64,000 nucleotides of DNA from Pseudomonas mucoides (GCF_015461845.1 NZ_JACOPW010000001.1:372001-436000); one strand, 5' to 3'. Shown: positions 31,999 through 43,317, numbered from the stretch's first letter. Notes: generated from the letters alone by a model not told the origin. Made by a program: numbers and translations.

Positions 31999-33914
31999 GG
32001 CATTTCGCGCTGCTGGTGAGCCTGGGTCTTTCCCTCGACGCCTACGCCGGGCCGATGCGCTGGGCGGACATTCGCGACGGCAGCTTGTACCTGCAACCGG
32101 AGCGTCCCGACACGCTGACGGTGCGCTGGACTCCGGCGTGGCAAGCGGATGCCAACGAAGAACAGCTGTACCTGCTCGACGGCAAAGGCAAGCTTCAGGC
32201 TGAACGCAAGATTGCCGCCAGTGAATTGAGCGGCACCCAGAGCTGGCCGCTGGTGCCAAACGCCGCCAGCTATCAACTGGAGATTCCGGGTTACAGCTTT
32301 CGCCGCTACAAGGTTGAACACGACGACAGCACCGTGGCGCTGTTCGCCCCGGCCAAGGTGCATTTCAGCGCCGAAACCCATGACGGCGACGAGTTGTTTT
32401 TCAAGGTCGCGCCGGGTGAACACGCGGTGCTGGCCGGTAAGTTCCACGGCGGCGTCAGCGTCCTGCAAGCGCAACGGGTAAGCGACGGCAAACAGGTGTC
32501 GGTGGCGCTGAAACCTTATCGGGCCTATTGGCAGTTCGATCAGGTCGAGTTACCGGTCACCTCAAACGAACAAGTGTGGCGCCTGCGCCTGCAAGGCAGC
32601 GGCAAAGTCGCGTTCTGGCTCGACGGCACCGCCAACCTGTTCGCCCAGGACCCGCAGCAGCTCAAACCGCTGCGCGAAGACGCAGGTGATGTGCGCCTGA
32701 CGCTGGGCAAAGACGTGCTCGGCCCGACGCCGAACCTCGGCATCGCCCTGCCCTACGTGATGCCGCCGCCCTCCAGTTATGCGGTGCTCGATGCGCTCAA
32801 GCCGCAAGCCGGCGCCTACTACACCTTTGTCGACGTCACCGCGAAAAAGCCGCAGTACGAAGATGCGTTCCGCCAGGTGTATCAGGACCGCTTCGGCATT
32901 TATCAAGACATCACGCTGTTGGCCGGCAGCCAGCGCCAGGCCGATTTGCGCGCCGACACCATGAGCAACACCGGCCTCGACGCCTGGCTCGCCTCGACCC
33001 GCGCCCTCGGTGGCAAGGGCACGCACTACATCGGTTTCGCTGACGAGCCGAATCTCAACTATTCGAGCTACGCCCAGTACCAAAGCATTTTCAATAGCAT
33101 GGCCCGGCAAGTGCGCAGCAATCCGGCCAATGCCAAGGCCGGTGTGCGCATCGCCATGCCGGCCAGTTCACGACTGGTCAACGGTCCGTTCGCCGACAAC
33201 GCCGCCGACAAGCGCGGTATCGATTGGGCCCGGCGTTTGCTGGCGGAATCGGGCGATAACGTCGATGCCCTCGCTTGGCACGAATGGATGATTCGCGACT
33301 TGCTGGCGACCCGGGTCTACCGTGACAGCGTGCGCCGCGCCGCCGATCTGGTTGGCCTCGATGGCAAGGGCCGGCCACGCAAAGCCTTGTTGCTGGACCA
33401 GACCAACATGTCCAGCGGTTCCAGCCTGAGCCCCTATGATCAGGACACGCATTTCGCCTCGCTGTGGTGGGCATCTGTGGTCATCAACTCGTCCCAGGAC
33501 GGCTTACTGGAAATGCTCAACTGGTTCCAGGCCGCCGATGAACCGAACTACCCCAAGGGCATGTTGAAAGTCCTCGGCGACGATCACTTCGAATTGAAAC
33601 CGGTGGGTTTTGCCCAGCAGTTCATTCAGCAGCACTGGCTCGCTAACGTGATGCAAATGGAAAACAACGCCTTCGAAGTCGACGTACTGGCGATGGCCGA
33701 CGACGTCAAACGCAGCCTGTTGGGGGTCAACAAAGGCAAGCGTTTGCAGCAGGTGAGCCTGGCCGGCATCACCTGCCCGCTGCTCAAAGGCTCATTGCGT
33801 TACTTCGGCGCGGACAACCGCAGCCGCGACGCGCCTTTCACCTGCCAGAACGGGCGCGTCCGCTTCGATCTGCCAGGGGAAACCCTGTTCGCTCTGGGCT
33901 GGAGCGCCTCATGA
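31995..33914 (+). CDS. Secreted glycoside-hydrolase-like protein
   Basis: 639 residues from ATG 31995 (overlap with wzx stop). Signal peptide MRHFALLVSLGLSLDAYA followed by GPMRW. After a beta-rich N-terminal part comes a TIM-barrel-like region: YYTFVDVTAKKPQYEDAF, THYIGFADEPNLNYSSYAQY with a likely acid/base Glu after Asp, VDALAWHEWMIRDLL, and ALLLDQTNMSSGSSLSPYDQ. The F.DEPN phrase resembles the N-E-P style catalytic loop of clan A hydrolases. A hydrolase or lyase for the exported polymer is the natural reading from context, but I cannot assign a family. Confidence 0.65.
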   Translation: MRHFALLVSLGLSLDAYAGPMRWADIRDGSLYLQPERPDTLTVRWTPAWQADANEEQLYLLDGKGKLQAERKIAASELSGTQSWPLVPNAASYQLEIPGYSFRRYKVEHDDSTVALFAPAKVHFSAETHDGDELFFKVAPGEHAVLAGKFHGGVSVLQAQRVSDGKQVSVALKPYRAYWQFDQVELPVTSNEQVWRLRLQGSGKVAFWLDGTANLFAQDPQQLKPLREDAGDVRLTLGKDVLGPTPNLGIALPYVMPPPSSYAVLDALKPQAGAYYTFVDVTAKKPQYEDAFRQVYQDRFGIYQDITLLAGSQRQADLRADTMSNTGLDAWLASTRALGGKGTHYIGFADEPNLNYSSYAQYQSIFNSMARQVRSNPANAKAGVRIAMPASSRLVNGPFADNAADKRGIDWARRLLAESGDNVDALAWHEWMIRDLLATRVYRDSVRRAADLVGLDGKGRPRKALLLDQTNMSSGSSLSPYDQDTHFASLWWASVVINSSQDGLLEMLNWFQAADEPNYPKGMLKVLGDDHFELKPVGFAQQFIQQHWLANVMQMENNAFEVDVLAMADDVKRSLLGVNKGKRLQQVSLAGITCPLLKGSLRYFGADNRSRDAPFTCQNGRVRFDLPGETLFALGWSAS

Positions 33915-33997
33915 ACACCCTGAATTGGTTTTCCGCGCAGGCCCTTGCCGCGCGATGCATCACTCCCAACACGGCCAACGCCGTCAGGAGACATAAC

Positions 33998-34684
33998 ATG
34001 AGTGCTTTGCACAAACTCAGTGAACAGATCAAACAGAAAGGCCTGAGCGCCACGTTGAAAAAAGTCTGGAAGCATTACGTGTTTTTCCACGAAGAACTGT
34101 TGTGGATGGAACGCGACCTGGTCAGCCCGGTGCCGCCACACAAGCTGCGGCCGTACCCGCCACTGCGGGTGGAAACCATTACCGCGCAGAATGCCGTGGC
34201 GTTCACCCGCTACTTTGGTGACCGCGTAGAGACCATGGCCGAACTGGCCCGCGAGGGTTACACCGGGCACATGCACCTGGACGATAAAGGCGATGCAGTG
34301 GCGTTTATCTGGGGGGCCGCGCGCAACTATCACGACAAGCATTACTACGGTTGCTGGTTCCCGGTGAAGGAAGGCGAGTTCTTCGAATTCGGCGGAGAAC
34401 TGACCCGTGCGTATTGGGGCACCACGCTCTCGGTGGACGTGCAACTGGAACTGTGGAAAGCCATGCAGGCCCAGGGCTGCAACAAGGTGGTGGATGTCTG
34501 CGAGTCCCACAACATTCCGGCCCTCAAGCTGCACATGCGCATGGGGTATCAGGAGCAAGGGCGGATCATGAACGTGTACAGCCTGTTTGGCTGGCGCTTC
34601 TTCCGCGAAACCCGTTACACAGGCTCGCGTCTGGATGCCTTGCGCAAACCGGCCCGTGAACCTGTCCCAGCCTCGGCGACCTGA
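33998..34684 (+). CDS. GNAT-like acyltransferase, copy 1
   Basis: 228 residues from ATG 33998, which has CAGGAG nine bases upstream and matches the start of its paralogue at 36826; an ATG at 33911 overlapping the previous stop would add 29 unconserved residues. Key phrases: KHYVFFHEELLWMERDLVSP, TRYFGDRVETMAELAREGYT, YYGCWFPVKEGEFFEFGGEL, and KVVDVCESHNIPALKLHMRM-GYQEQGR, the last being the GNAT acyl-CoA-type core (N..A..L...GY). Probably acylates a polysaccharide precursor. Confidence 0.7.
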   Translation: MSALHKLSEQIKQKGLSATLKKVWKHYVFFHEELLWMERDLVSPVPPHKLRPYPPLRVETITAQNAVAFTRYFGDRVETMAELAREGYTGHMHLDDKGDAVAFIWGAARNYHDKHYYGCWFPVKEGEFFEFGGELTRAYWGTTLSVDVQLELWKAMQAQGCNKVVDVCESHNIPALKLHMRMGYQEQGRIMNVYSLFGWRFFRETRYTGSRLDALRKPAREPVPASAT

Positions 34685-34688
34685 CCTT

Positions 34689-35903
34689 ATGGCGGCACGA
34701 TTGGAATGGCGCACCTCACTGTGCGCCGCTGACTTCCCGGCAGCGGCTTACGAAGCGCTGCGTCTGCGGGTGACGGACCACACGCCGTTCAACACGCTGG
34801 CCTGGATGGCCGCGTCTGAACAGGCTTTGACTGCCGGGCAGCACCTGCACGTGCTGCTGGGCTGGCAAGGCAATGAGTTGCAGTTGTGCCTGCCGCTGGT
34901 GGCGTCCGTCGAGCGGTTCGCCGGGTTGCCGTTTCGGGTGCTGCATCATTTGGGTTATCCCCTCGCCGACCGCCTCGCCTTGCTCACGAACCTGGACGCC
35001 GAGGATATGCGCAAGGCCTTGGTCGAGATTCGTCGACGGCTGCCCCATGCCTTGCTGCAACTCAATGAACTCCCGGAACCAGTTGGCGAGGAAAGCGTGC
35101 TGACGCAATGGATGACCCACAGCTCGACCGGCGAACGCCGACTCAGCTGCCGGGTGCCGGTGCACTTGATCAGCGAGGCCGACCATCAGGAAGTGTCCGG
35201 CGACCCGCGCTACAAACTGCGGCGTGCGCGTAAACGCATCGCCGCGTGTGGTGCTCAGGTTCGACGGATCACCCCGGACGCCTTGACCATGGGCCCTTTG
35301 CTGCAGGCCATCAGCGAAGTCGAAGCGGTGAGCTGGAAAGGTGACGAAGGCGTCGGGATTTTCTCTGACGAGCGTCATCGACAATGGATGGACCGCGCCT
35401 TCACCGCCCTCGCCGAACAGGGGCTGGTGCGGGCGGTGGTGCTGGAACTGGACGGCCGTTGCATCAGCTACCGTCTCGGGTTGCTGGAGCAAGGTCGGCT
35501 GTACGACTACAACCTGGCCTTCCTGCCGCAATACGCCGACCTGGGCAGCGGCCGGGTGCTGCTTGAAGAATGGATTCGCTGGGGGCTGGACGAGAACTGG
35601 CGCTGGATCGATGCCTCGCGGGTCAGCCTGGAAAACTCCAGCCATCAACTGCACGAACGCATGAGTGGACAGCTGGAGCACTGGCGCTGGAGTTTCTATT
35701 CCTGGCGCCCCAGCGGTCTCGCCTTGGGCCTGGCGTTGCGCTTCTGGCAGCGACTCAAACCGGCCTGGCAACAGTGGAAAGCCCGGCGTGCGGCAGCAGC
35801 GGTCAAACCCGCACCGGTTGCCGCGCCTGTCGCCAAAGCCGTCGAGCCGGCAAAAACCATCATGGAGAGCGAACATGCCTCGCCAAGTCATAGTCAACGC
35901 TGA
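34689..35903 (+). CDS. GNAT/CelD-like acyltransferase
   Basis: 404 residues from ATG 34689. LPLVASVERFAGLPFRVLHH, then the FemAB/CelD-like middle (DPRYKLRRARKRIAACGAQV) and a GNAT region (AVVLELDGRCISYRLGLLEQ, YDYNLAFLPQYADLGSGRVL). The extended C-terminus (about 355-404) is Ala/Pro/Lys-rich linker (AAAVKPAPVAAPVAKAVEPA). Similar proteins occur in cellulose and other exopolysaccharide operons. Start lies 4 bases after the GNAT copy 1 stop. Confidence 0.7.
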   Translation: MAARLEWRTSLCAADFPAAAYEALRLRVTDHTPFNTLAWMAASEQALTAGQHLHVLLGWQGNELQLCLPLVASVERFAGLPFRVLHHLGYPLADRLALLTNLDAEDMRKALVEIRRRLPHALLQLNELPEPVGEESVLTQWMTHSSTGERRLSCRVPVHLISEADHQEVSGDPRYKLRRARKRIAACGAQVRRITPDALTMGPLLQAISEVEAVSWKGDEGVGIFSDERHRQWMDRAFTALAEQGLVRAVVLELDGRCISYRLGLLEQGRLYDYNLAFLPQYADLGSGRVLLEEWIRWGLDENWRWIDASRVSLENSSHQLHERMSGQLEHWRWSFYSWRPSGLALGLALRFWQRLKPAWQQWKARRAAAAVKPAPVAAPVAKAVEPAKTIMESEHASPSHSQR

Positions 35904-36669
35904 CGATTTCGGCCTTAGTGCCTGCGAAAACGCGGTGATCCTCGGGGCCTTTCAGGCCGGGGTCATCAGTTCCGCCACGGCCATGGCCAACATGCCGGCC
36001 TTCGAAGCGGCGTGTGTGATGGCACGGCACCCGATGCTCGAAGGGCGGATCGGGCTGCACTTCAACCTCACGTACGGGCGGCCCCTGAGCCGGTCGATTC
36101 TGGGTCGCCGGACGTTCTGCGACAGCGCCGGCGTGTTCGACCTCAACCTGCCCCGCCACCGTCTGTGGCTCAGTCGCCGGGATCGGGCGGCGGTGCTCGA
36201 AGAACTCGAAGCGCAATGGCAGCGTTGCCTGGACAACGGCGTGCGCCCCAGCCATCTGGACTCCCATCAACACGTACACAACATCTGGCCCATCGGTGAA
36301 ATCGTCGCCCGCTTCGCTGCCCGTCAAGGGGTGCCGGTCCGGCTGGCGCGCAACCTGGGGCAAAACCTGAGCCTGCCCAAACGCGTGTTCAAGGAGTTGC
36401 TCAATCGGCGCTTAACCCATCTGGCCGGCGCCACCGCTGACTATGTGTGTACCCCGGTTGATCTGCGCAATGCGGCGCCGCCGCTCGATGGGTTGCTGGA
36501 AATTGTCGCGCACCCCAATCAGCTCGGTGCCGATTTTGGCGATGCTTATCTGGATCAGGGCGAGTCGTTGAGTGCCCTGCTGGAGCAACGTTTGCCGGGG
36601 GTGGAGCGAGTCGCCTACACCGTGGTGGGCAAGTCGTTCAGCGAGCGTGCGGAGGCCGTAATGGAATAA
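35875..36669 (+). CDS. ChbG/YdjC-type carbohydrate deacetylase
   Basis: 264 residues from ATG 35875, starting 29 bases before the previous stop. NADDFGLS (metal Asp pair), GRIGLHFNLTYGRPLS and HLDSHQHVHNIWP are the family motifs. Such enzymes remove N-acetyl groups from oligosaccharides. With the NodB-type enzyme it makes two deacetylases of different folds in the operon. Confidence 0.85.
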   Translation: MPRQVIVNADDFGLSACENAVILGAFQAGVISSATAMANMPAFEAACVMARHPMLEGRIGLHFNLTYGRPLSRSILGRRTFCDSAGVFDLNLPRHRLWLSRRDRAAVLEELEAQWQRCLDNGVRPSHLDSHQHVHNIWPIGEIVARFAARQGVPVRLARNLGQNLSLPKRVFKELLNRRLTHLAGATADYVCTPVDLRNAAPPLDGLLEIVAHPNQLGADFGDAYLDQGESLSALLEQRLPGVERVAYTVVGKSFSERAEAVME

Positions 36670-36825
36670 ACACCACACGGATTTTTAACGCCTGAAAATG
36701 TGTCCGAACGGTTACATACGTTGAAACAAAAGGCCGGAGATGGCAGCGCCATTAAATGGCCACTGTGCGCTATACCCACACTACTTTCATCCACGCAAGA
36801 CCATTCCTTCGTCAAGGAGGGCTTC

Positions 36826-37518
36826 ATGAACGCACTCGACAAGCTTCGCGAACGCATCAAACAAAAAGGTCTGAGCCGCACGTTCAATACGCTGTGGAAG
36901 CGCTACGTGTTTTTCCATTGGGAACTGTTGTGGATGGAGCGCGACCTGGTCAGCCCGGTGCCGCCGCACAAACTGCGTCCCTACTCGGGCTTACGCAAGG
37001 TGATCATCACCCCGGAAAACGCCACGGCATTCGCCAAGCATTTTGGTGACCGCGTCGGCACCATGGCCGAACTCGCCGCCGAAGGTCACACCGGGCACAT
37101 GTACCTGGACGACGAAGGCCATGCCTGCGCGTTCATCTGGGGCAGTACACGTGACTATCACGACCGTCACTATTACGGCTGCTGGTTCCCGGTCAAACCC
37201 GGTGAGTTCTTTGAATTCGGCGGCGAAATGACCCGAGCCTACTTCGGCACCAGCCTGTCGGTGGATGTCCAGGTCGCCCTGTGGGAAGCGATGCAGGCGC
37301 AAGGCTGCGACAAGGTGGTGGACACCTGCGAAACCCACAACATCCCGGCCCTCAAACTGCACATCCGCATGGGGTATCAAGAACAGGGGCGCGTGACTCA
37401 CGTCTATGGTCTGTTCGGCCGCTGGCGCTTCTACCGCCAATCCACCTATACCGGCTCACGCCTGGACCCACTGCGCAAACCGGGCCGGCCAGTGGTGACG
37501 AGTGCGGCGCAGGCTTGA
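36826..37518 (+). CDS. GNAT-like acyltransferase, copy 2
   Basis: 230 residues from ATG 36826 with AAGGAGG. Clearly a paralogue of the 33998 gene across the whole length: ERIKQKGLSRTFNTLWKRYV, ELLWMERDLVSPVPPHKLRP, HYYGCWFPVKPGEFFEFGGE. It is separated from ChbG by 156 bases, so it may have its own promoter. Last gene of the polysaccharide region. Confidence 0.7.
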   Translation: MNALDKLRERIKQKGLSRTFNTLWKRYVFFHWELLWMERDLVSPVPPHKLRPYSGLRKVIITPENATAFAKHFGDRVGTMAELAAEGHTGHMYLDDEGHACAFIWGSTRDYHDRHYYGCWFPVKPGEFFEFGGEMTRAYFGTSLSVDVQVALWEAMQAQGCDKVVDTCETHNIPALKLHIRMGYQEQGRVTHVYGLFGRWRFYRQSTYTGSRLDPLRKPGRPVVTSAAQA

Positions 37519-37556
37519 TGTGTGCTTGAGCGTTGCGGTGTCAGTGACACCGCTTT

Positions 37557-37579
37557 CGCGAGCAGGCTCGCTCCTACAG
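37557..37579. repeat. Single REP
   Basis: GCGAGCAGGCTCGCTCCTAC, one REP palindrome in the 170-base gap between the polysaccharide locus and the glutathione transferase gene. Confidence 0.8.
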
Positions 37580-37688
37580 GGGCCCCTCACCAGACATCAG
37601 TGACATCTGAACGGCCTTCTGCCATGGTTCACAGCATTGTCCATCTGCAGTCTGTGATCACAGCACGTCAACAATGGGGGTCCGTCTC

Positions 37689-38531
37689 ATGAGCAAAGCG
37701 TCCTACATTCCTCCCAAGGTCTGGAAAAACAACGCCCCGTCTGGCGGCGAATTCGCCAACATCAACCGGCCAACCGCCGGACCGACTCATGACAAGACCT
37801 TACCGGTCGGCAAGCACCCGTTGCAGTTGTACTCACTGGCCACGCCCAATGGGGTGAAGGTGACCATTCTGCTGGAGGAGTTGTTGGCGCTTGGGCATAC
37901 CGGCGCGGAATACGACGCCTGGCTGATCCGCATCAACGACGGCGATCAGTTCTCCAGCGGCTTTGTCGAGATCAACCCGAACTCCAAGATCCCGGCGTTG
38001 CTGGACCATAGCGCGAAGCCGCCCATCCGCGTGTTCGAGTCCGGTTCGATCCTGCTGTATCTGGCGGAAAAATTCGGCGCTTTCCTGCCCACCGATGTGG
38101 CAGGACGCACCGAAACCTTGAACTGGCTGTTCTGGCAAATGGGCGCAGCGCCCTACCTGGGCGGCGGCTTCGGGCATTTCTATGCCTACGCGCCAGAGAA
38201 ACTTGAATACCCGATCAACCGCTTCACGATGGAGACCAAGCGGCAGCTGGATGTCCTCGATCGCCGACTGGCCGAAAGCCCCTACCTGGCGGGCGATCAC
38301 TACACCATCGCCGATATTGCAGTCTGGCCTTGGTACGGCCAACTGGTGCGGGACAAGGTGTACTCGGCGGCCGAGTTTCTGTCTGCACACGAATACACCC
38401 ACGTGCAACGCTGGGCGGAGGAAATTGCCAAGCGACCTGCGGTCCTGCGCGGGCAGCGCGTCAATCGTACGTGGGGCGATGAGGAAAGCCAGGTGCCTGA
38501 ACGGCATGAGGCGGATGATTTGAACCGCTGA
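37689..38531 (+). CDS. yghU: Glutathione transferase, YghU type
   Basis: 280 residues from ATG 37689. N-terminal extension as in YghU (SYIPPKVWKNNAPSGGEFAN-INRPTAGPTHDKTLPVG), thioredoxin-like domain with QLYSLATPNGVKVTILLEEL, INPNSKIPALLDHS and ESGSILLYLAEKFG, and a helical C-terminal domain. The family reduces disulfides and peroxides using two bound glutathiones. Monocistronic, with REP copies on both sides. Confidence 0.9.
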   Translation: MSKASYIPPKVWKNNAPSGGEFANINRPTAGPTHDKTLPVGKHPLQLYSLATPNGVKVTILLEELLALGHTGAEYDAWLIRINDGDQFSSGFVEINPNSKIPALLDHSAKPPIRVFESGSILLYLAEKFGAFLPTDVAGRTETLNWLFWQMGAAPYLGGGFGHFYAYAPEKLEYPINRFTMETKRQLDVLDRRLAESPYLAGDHYTIADIAVWPWYGQLVRDKVYSAAEFLSAHEYTHVQRWAEEIAKRPAVLRGQRVNRTWGDEESQVPERHEADDLNR

Positions 38532-38580
38532 AAATCCGGGCTCTCAGGTTTGATGGCTGACAGATAAACCGTGGTGCGGT

Positions 38581-38752
38581 CATCGCGAGCAAGCTCGCTC
38601 CCACAGGGATCTACGCCCGGACACAAACGCTGTGTCTCATGAAGGTCAAAACTGTAGGAGTGAGCCTGCTCGCGATGGCGCTGGCGGTGGCACATTCAAA
38701 GCTGATGTGACTGAACGATTGCTATCGCGAGCAGGCTCACTCCTACAGGGGA
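38581..38752. repeat. REP cluster (three copies)
   Basis: ATCGCGAGCAAGCTCGCTCCCACA (38582), the inverted GTAGGAGTGAGCCTGCTCGCG (38654) and ATCGCGAGCAGGCTCACTCCTACA (38723). The last one abuts the truncated antitoxin gene, whose 5' end it probably replaced. Confidence 0.85.
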
Positions 38753-38774
38753 TTTTTGGCGGACATCCGACGGC

Positions 38775-38990
38775 GACAACGAGGAGTTTCTTCGTGCTAT
38801 CGGCTATGTGGTAAAAGCACGTGGAATGACACAAATAGCCAAGGGCTCAGGTATGGGGCGCGAAAGCCTGTATAAGGCCTTCGCTCCGGGTGCAAAACCT
38901 CGTTTTGATACGGTCTTGAAAGTCATTCATGCCCTTGGAATTGATCTCTGCGCGCAGCCAGGTCATTCGGTAAATCACTCGGCTCACTGA
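38775..38990 (+). pseudogene. 5'-truncated HigA-like antitoxin gene
   Basis: An open frame reading DNEEFLRAIGYVVKARGMTQ, then IAKGSGMGRESLYKAFAPGA and PRFDTVLKVIHALGIDLCAQ. This is the helix-turn-helix part of the HI1420-type addiction-module antidote family. The usual first 25-30 residues are missing; a REP lies about 25 bases upstream. The first in-frame starts (GTG 38808 or later) would cut into the conserved region. No partner toxin gene is nearby. Confidence 0.65.
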
Positions 38991-39003
38991 GAGCCGCTTC
39001 TGA

Positions 39004-39813
39004 CTACAGTGCTCGCCTCACCACCAACGAAAAACACATCGGCAATTGCGCCACCTGCCGCTCATACCGGTCATACACTTCCTCCCGATTCGAGTGCGGG
39101 TATTCCTTGAAGTGGTTGATCTGCAACCCTGCATCGAGGGCACCGGTGAAGATGTCCCCGAGGGTGTGAGCAAACCAGTAGGACGCCGCAGCCGGCTGTT
39201 CGACCTTGCCTTCGTACACAATCGGCTGATTCTGCACAAACGGTTCGCTGCGAAAATACGAGCTGTGCGGGCGATACGGATCGGCCGATTCAGGGTCGAA
39301 CATCTCCAGGAACGGATGGGTTTCGTACACCACCAGCGCCCCGCCCGGCTTGAGGGTTTGCGCGACATGCTGCATGAACTCGCCGATGTCCGGCATCCAG
39401 TTCAACACGCCGATGGTGATCAGGGCCACGTCGAAACGCTGATGCAACGAGGTCGGTAACTGATGGATATCGGCTTCGATAAATTCGGGCTGATGGGGTG
39501 AACGCGACGCCAACTCCCGCGCCTGATCGAGAAACGCGGCCGACTGATCGACGCCCACCACGCTGCGGGCACCCAGCGCATACAGCGAGAGACTTTCGCG
39601 GCCGTTGTTGCAGCCCAGTTGCACCACATCCCGGCCATCGACGCCCACCTGTTCCAGCACGCCAGTCAACGTCGCATCCAGACAGGAAAAATCCCGCTGC
39701 CCCACGGCACTCACCAAATCGCGCCATTCGCGGGTGTCTTTGTGGTGTCGGGCGGAGTCATTCCACGCCTCGCGGTTGCTGGCGATGGCTTGTTCTTGTG
39801 TCGGCATTTCCAT
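39004..39813 (-). CDS. Class I SAM-dependent methyltransferase
   Basis: 269 residues from ATG 39813 (MEMPTQEQAIASNREAWNDS); an upstream extension to 39921 is Arg-rich and unlikely. Motif I DVVQLGCNNGRESLSLYALG, motif II VVGVDQSAAFLDQAREL, then ADIHQLP and ALITIGVLNWMPDIGEFMQH, LKPGGALVVYETHPF. Resembles the UbiE/TehB-like small-molecule methyltransferases; substrate unknown. Confidence 0.82.
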   Translation of the reverse strand: MEMPTQEQAIASNREAWNDSARHHKDTREWRDLVSAVGQRDFSCLDATLTGVLEQVGVDGRDVVQLGCNNGRESLSLYALGARSVVGVDQSAAFLDQARELASRSPHQPEFIEADIHQLPTSLHQRFDVALITIGVLNWMPDIGEFMQHVAQTLKPGGALVVYETHPFLEMFDPESADPYRPHSSYFRSEPFVQNQPIVYEGKVEQPAAASYWFAHTLGDIFTGALDAGLQINHFKEYPHSNREEVYDRYERQVAQLPMCFSLVVRRAL

Positions 39814-39980
39814 TGCACGCTCCAGATTCGGGTCTTGATTGACCGGCCCAAGTCTAGATCGGAGTGCTGAAAAAACCTGTTGGAATCTTGTAAACCGGGC
39901 ATCGCGAACGCGTGCCCGCACGACAGCTATAGTTAATGACCTTGGGGAATTGCGCGAAAACCGAATGCACAGGTGTTGCC

Positions 39981-40364
39981 ATGAAAAAATCCGATCTGAT
40001 GCTGCTCACTGTCTGCCTGACACTGGCGAGCGCCGCCCACGCGGACGACAGCCTGACGCCGACCACCGACTACAGCAGTGAATTCAACTATTACGGGGCC
40101 GACCAGCCCTTCGCTCACCCGGTTCCCCCCTCCATGAACATCATTCCGCCGGGGTCGTACATCCCGACGTCGCCCCAGACTTTCGTGCCGGTTTCAAGCC
40201 AGCACGTGTTCTCCGACTCACGCTTGCCGACAATCGCCGATGCCTCCACCCGGGTGTTCATTCGCACCTACGATGCCGAGCATGGCGTCTATGTGAACGA
40301 GGAAGTCCTCGACCCGACCTGCCTGCTCGAATGCCTCAGCCGTCAGGGCCCGGTGCTGCAATAA
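39981..40364 (+). CDS. Small secreted protein of unknown function
   Basis: 127 residues from ATG 39981. Signal peptide MKKSDLMLLTVCLTLASAAHA followed by DDSLTP. The mature part is Pro/Ser/Tyr-rich (SMNIIPPGSYIPTSPQTFVP), with a C-terminal Cys pair (DPTCLLECLS). Convergent with the response-regulator gene (three bases between stops). Family not recognised. Confidence 0.65.
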   Translation: MKKSDLMLLTVCLTLASAAHADDSLTPTTDYSSEFNYYGADQPFAHPVPPSMNIIPPGSYIPTSPQTFVPVSSQHVFSDSRLPTIADASTRVFIRTYDAEHGVYVNEEVLDPTCLLECLSRQGPVLQ

Positions 40365-40367
40365 GCG

Positions 40368-41798
<1,431 letters not shown>

Positions 41799-43317
41799 AT
41801 TCCCCTCCCGTTGCCACTTTAAAATTGAGACAGACGCGGGTTCCCTCCTGCTCCTGGCTGGTCAGGTCGACCGAGCCTTCGAAACGCTCCATTATTCGTT
41901 TGACCAGGGCCAGGCCTACGCCCAGCCCGCCTTGTTTGGTGGTGAAGAACGGCTTGAAGACCATCTGTTGCTGCTGCGCGCTCATGCCTTTGCCAGTGTC
42001 ACAGAGGATCATGCGCACATGGCCCGGCTGCGGCTGTTCGATCTCGACGGTCAAGTGGCCGCCCTTGGGCATGGCTTCGAGGGCGTTGGCAAACAGGCTA
42101 TTGAGAATTTGCGTGAGCAGCACCTGTTGGCTGACGACCGGTGGGCAGGTTTGAGGTGTGAAGTGCACCTCCACGTTCGAACGTTTGATCAGCGCATCGA
42201 AGGCACTCAGGGTGTCATCGATGGCCAGCACCAGGTCGACCGTTTCGTAGTCATCATTCATGGGCCGCAACGACACCAGCAATTCCCGCACCCAGCGCGA
42301 CATGCGATCGACCTGATTGATAATGTCGCCGATGTTCTTCTGCGCACTCTGGCTGGCGATTTCCTGGGCCAGTTCGGCGCTGGAGCGAATGTTCGCCAGC
42401 GGATTGCGCAAACTGTGCGCCACCGCCGAGGACATTTCCCCCAGTGCAACAAACGTCTCATTGGTAATCAGTTGCTGTTGCTGGCTCTGCAGCAACGTTG
42501 CAGCCCGACGAACAATCCAGAACAACCCAAGGTAAATGACCAGGCCGCCAAGTACTGTCGCGATCCAGATTGCCTTGAAACCACGCTGGATGCGCTCCAC
42601 CAGATCCACTGGCTCCTTATAGATCTCGACCATGGCGATCACTTTGCTTTTGTCGGCGTTGAACATCGGGATGTAGTTCTCGACGAACAGATATTTGGGC
42701 TCGCGCAACAGCATCTGTTCGGGACGCTCCTCGTCGATCTGGTGATAGCTGGTAGAGACGGTTTCCTTCATTTCAAAGGACTCGTCCAATTCTTCATCGC
42801 CTTCGACGCGCATGCCGATCATTTGTGGATTGGTCGACCAGACCACCGTGCGATCCAGGGCGTACACCACCGCCAGCAGCGTGTCCGGCAAGTGTTCGAC
42901 ATGATCGAGAAACTCTATGCGGGCCGCAGCACGGGCGCCTGGATTGACGTCGGAATAGGCGTTGTCATCGCGCGGATCGAGCATTTCGCCCATGGTTCTT
43001 GTGAGGGGGATGCCCGCGTGACGGATTTCCGCATCACCGATGGCCTGAATGAATTGCGCGGTCAGCATGGAGTCACGTTCGATGCTCTCATCGACGACAA
43101 AACGCGTGGACACATAGCCCAAACCCAGCGCCACGGCGGCGATGATCAGAAAGCTGCCCAGGGAAAACCAGCGCAGCAGATTGAACTGTCCCAACCGGTT
43201 TTGGCCCTTTGCTGCCGGCGTGACCGGCGCAGGTTCTTTTTGTTGTTCTATTGTCGCCATAGGGTTGTCCTGGATGCTCGTATCTAGCCTGTTCAGCCAT
43301 GTCACGGATCAGTGTAG

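Noticed and set aside
18675..37518. Identity as alginate, Psl, Pel or cellulose locus
   Set aside because: No alg, psl, pel or bcs signature genes; it is a generic Wzx/Wzy locus with uronic-acid precursor genes.
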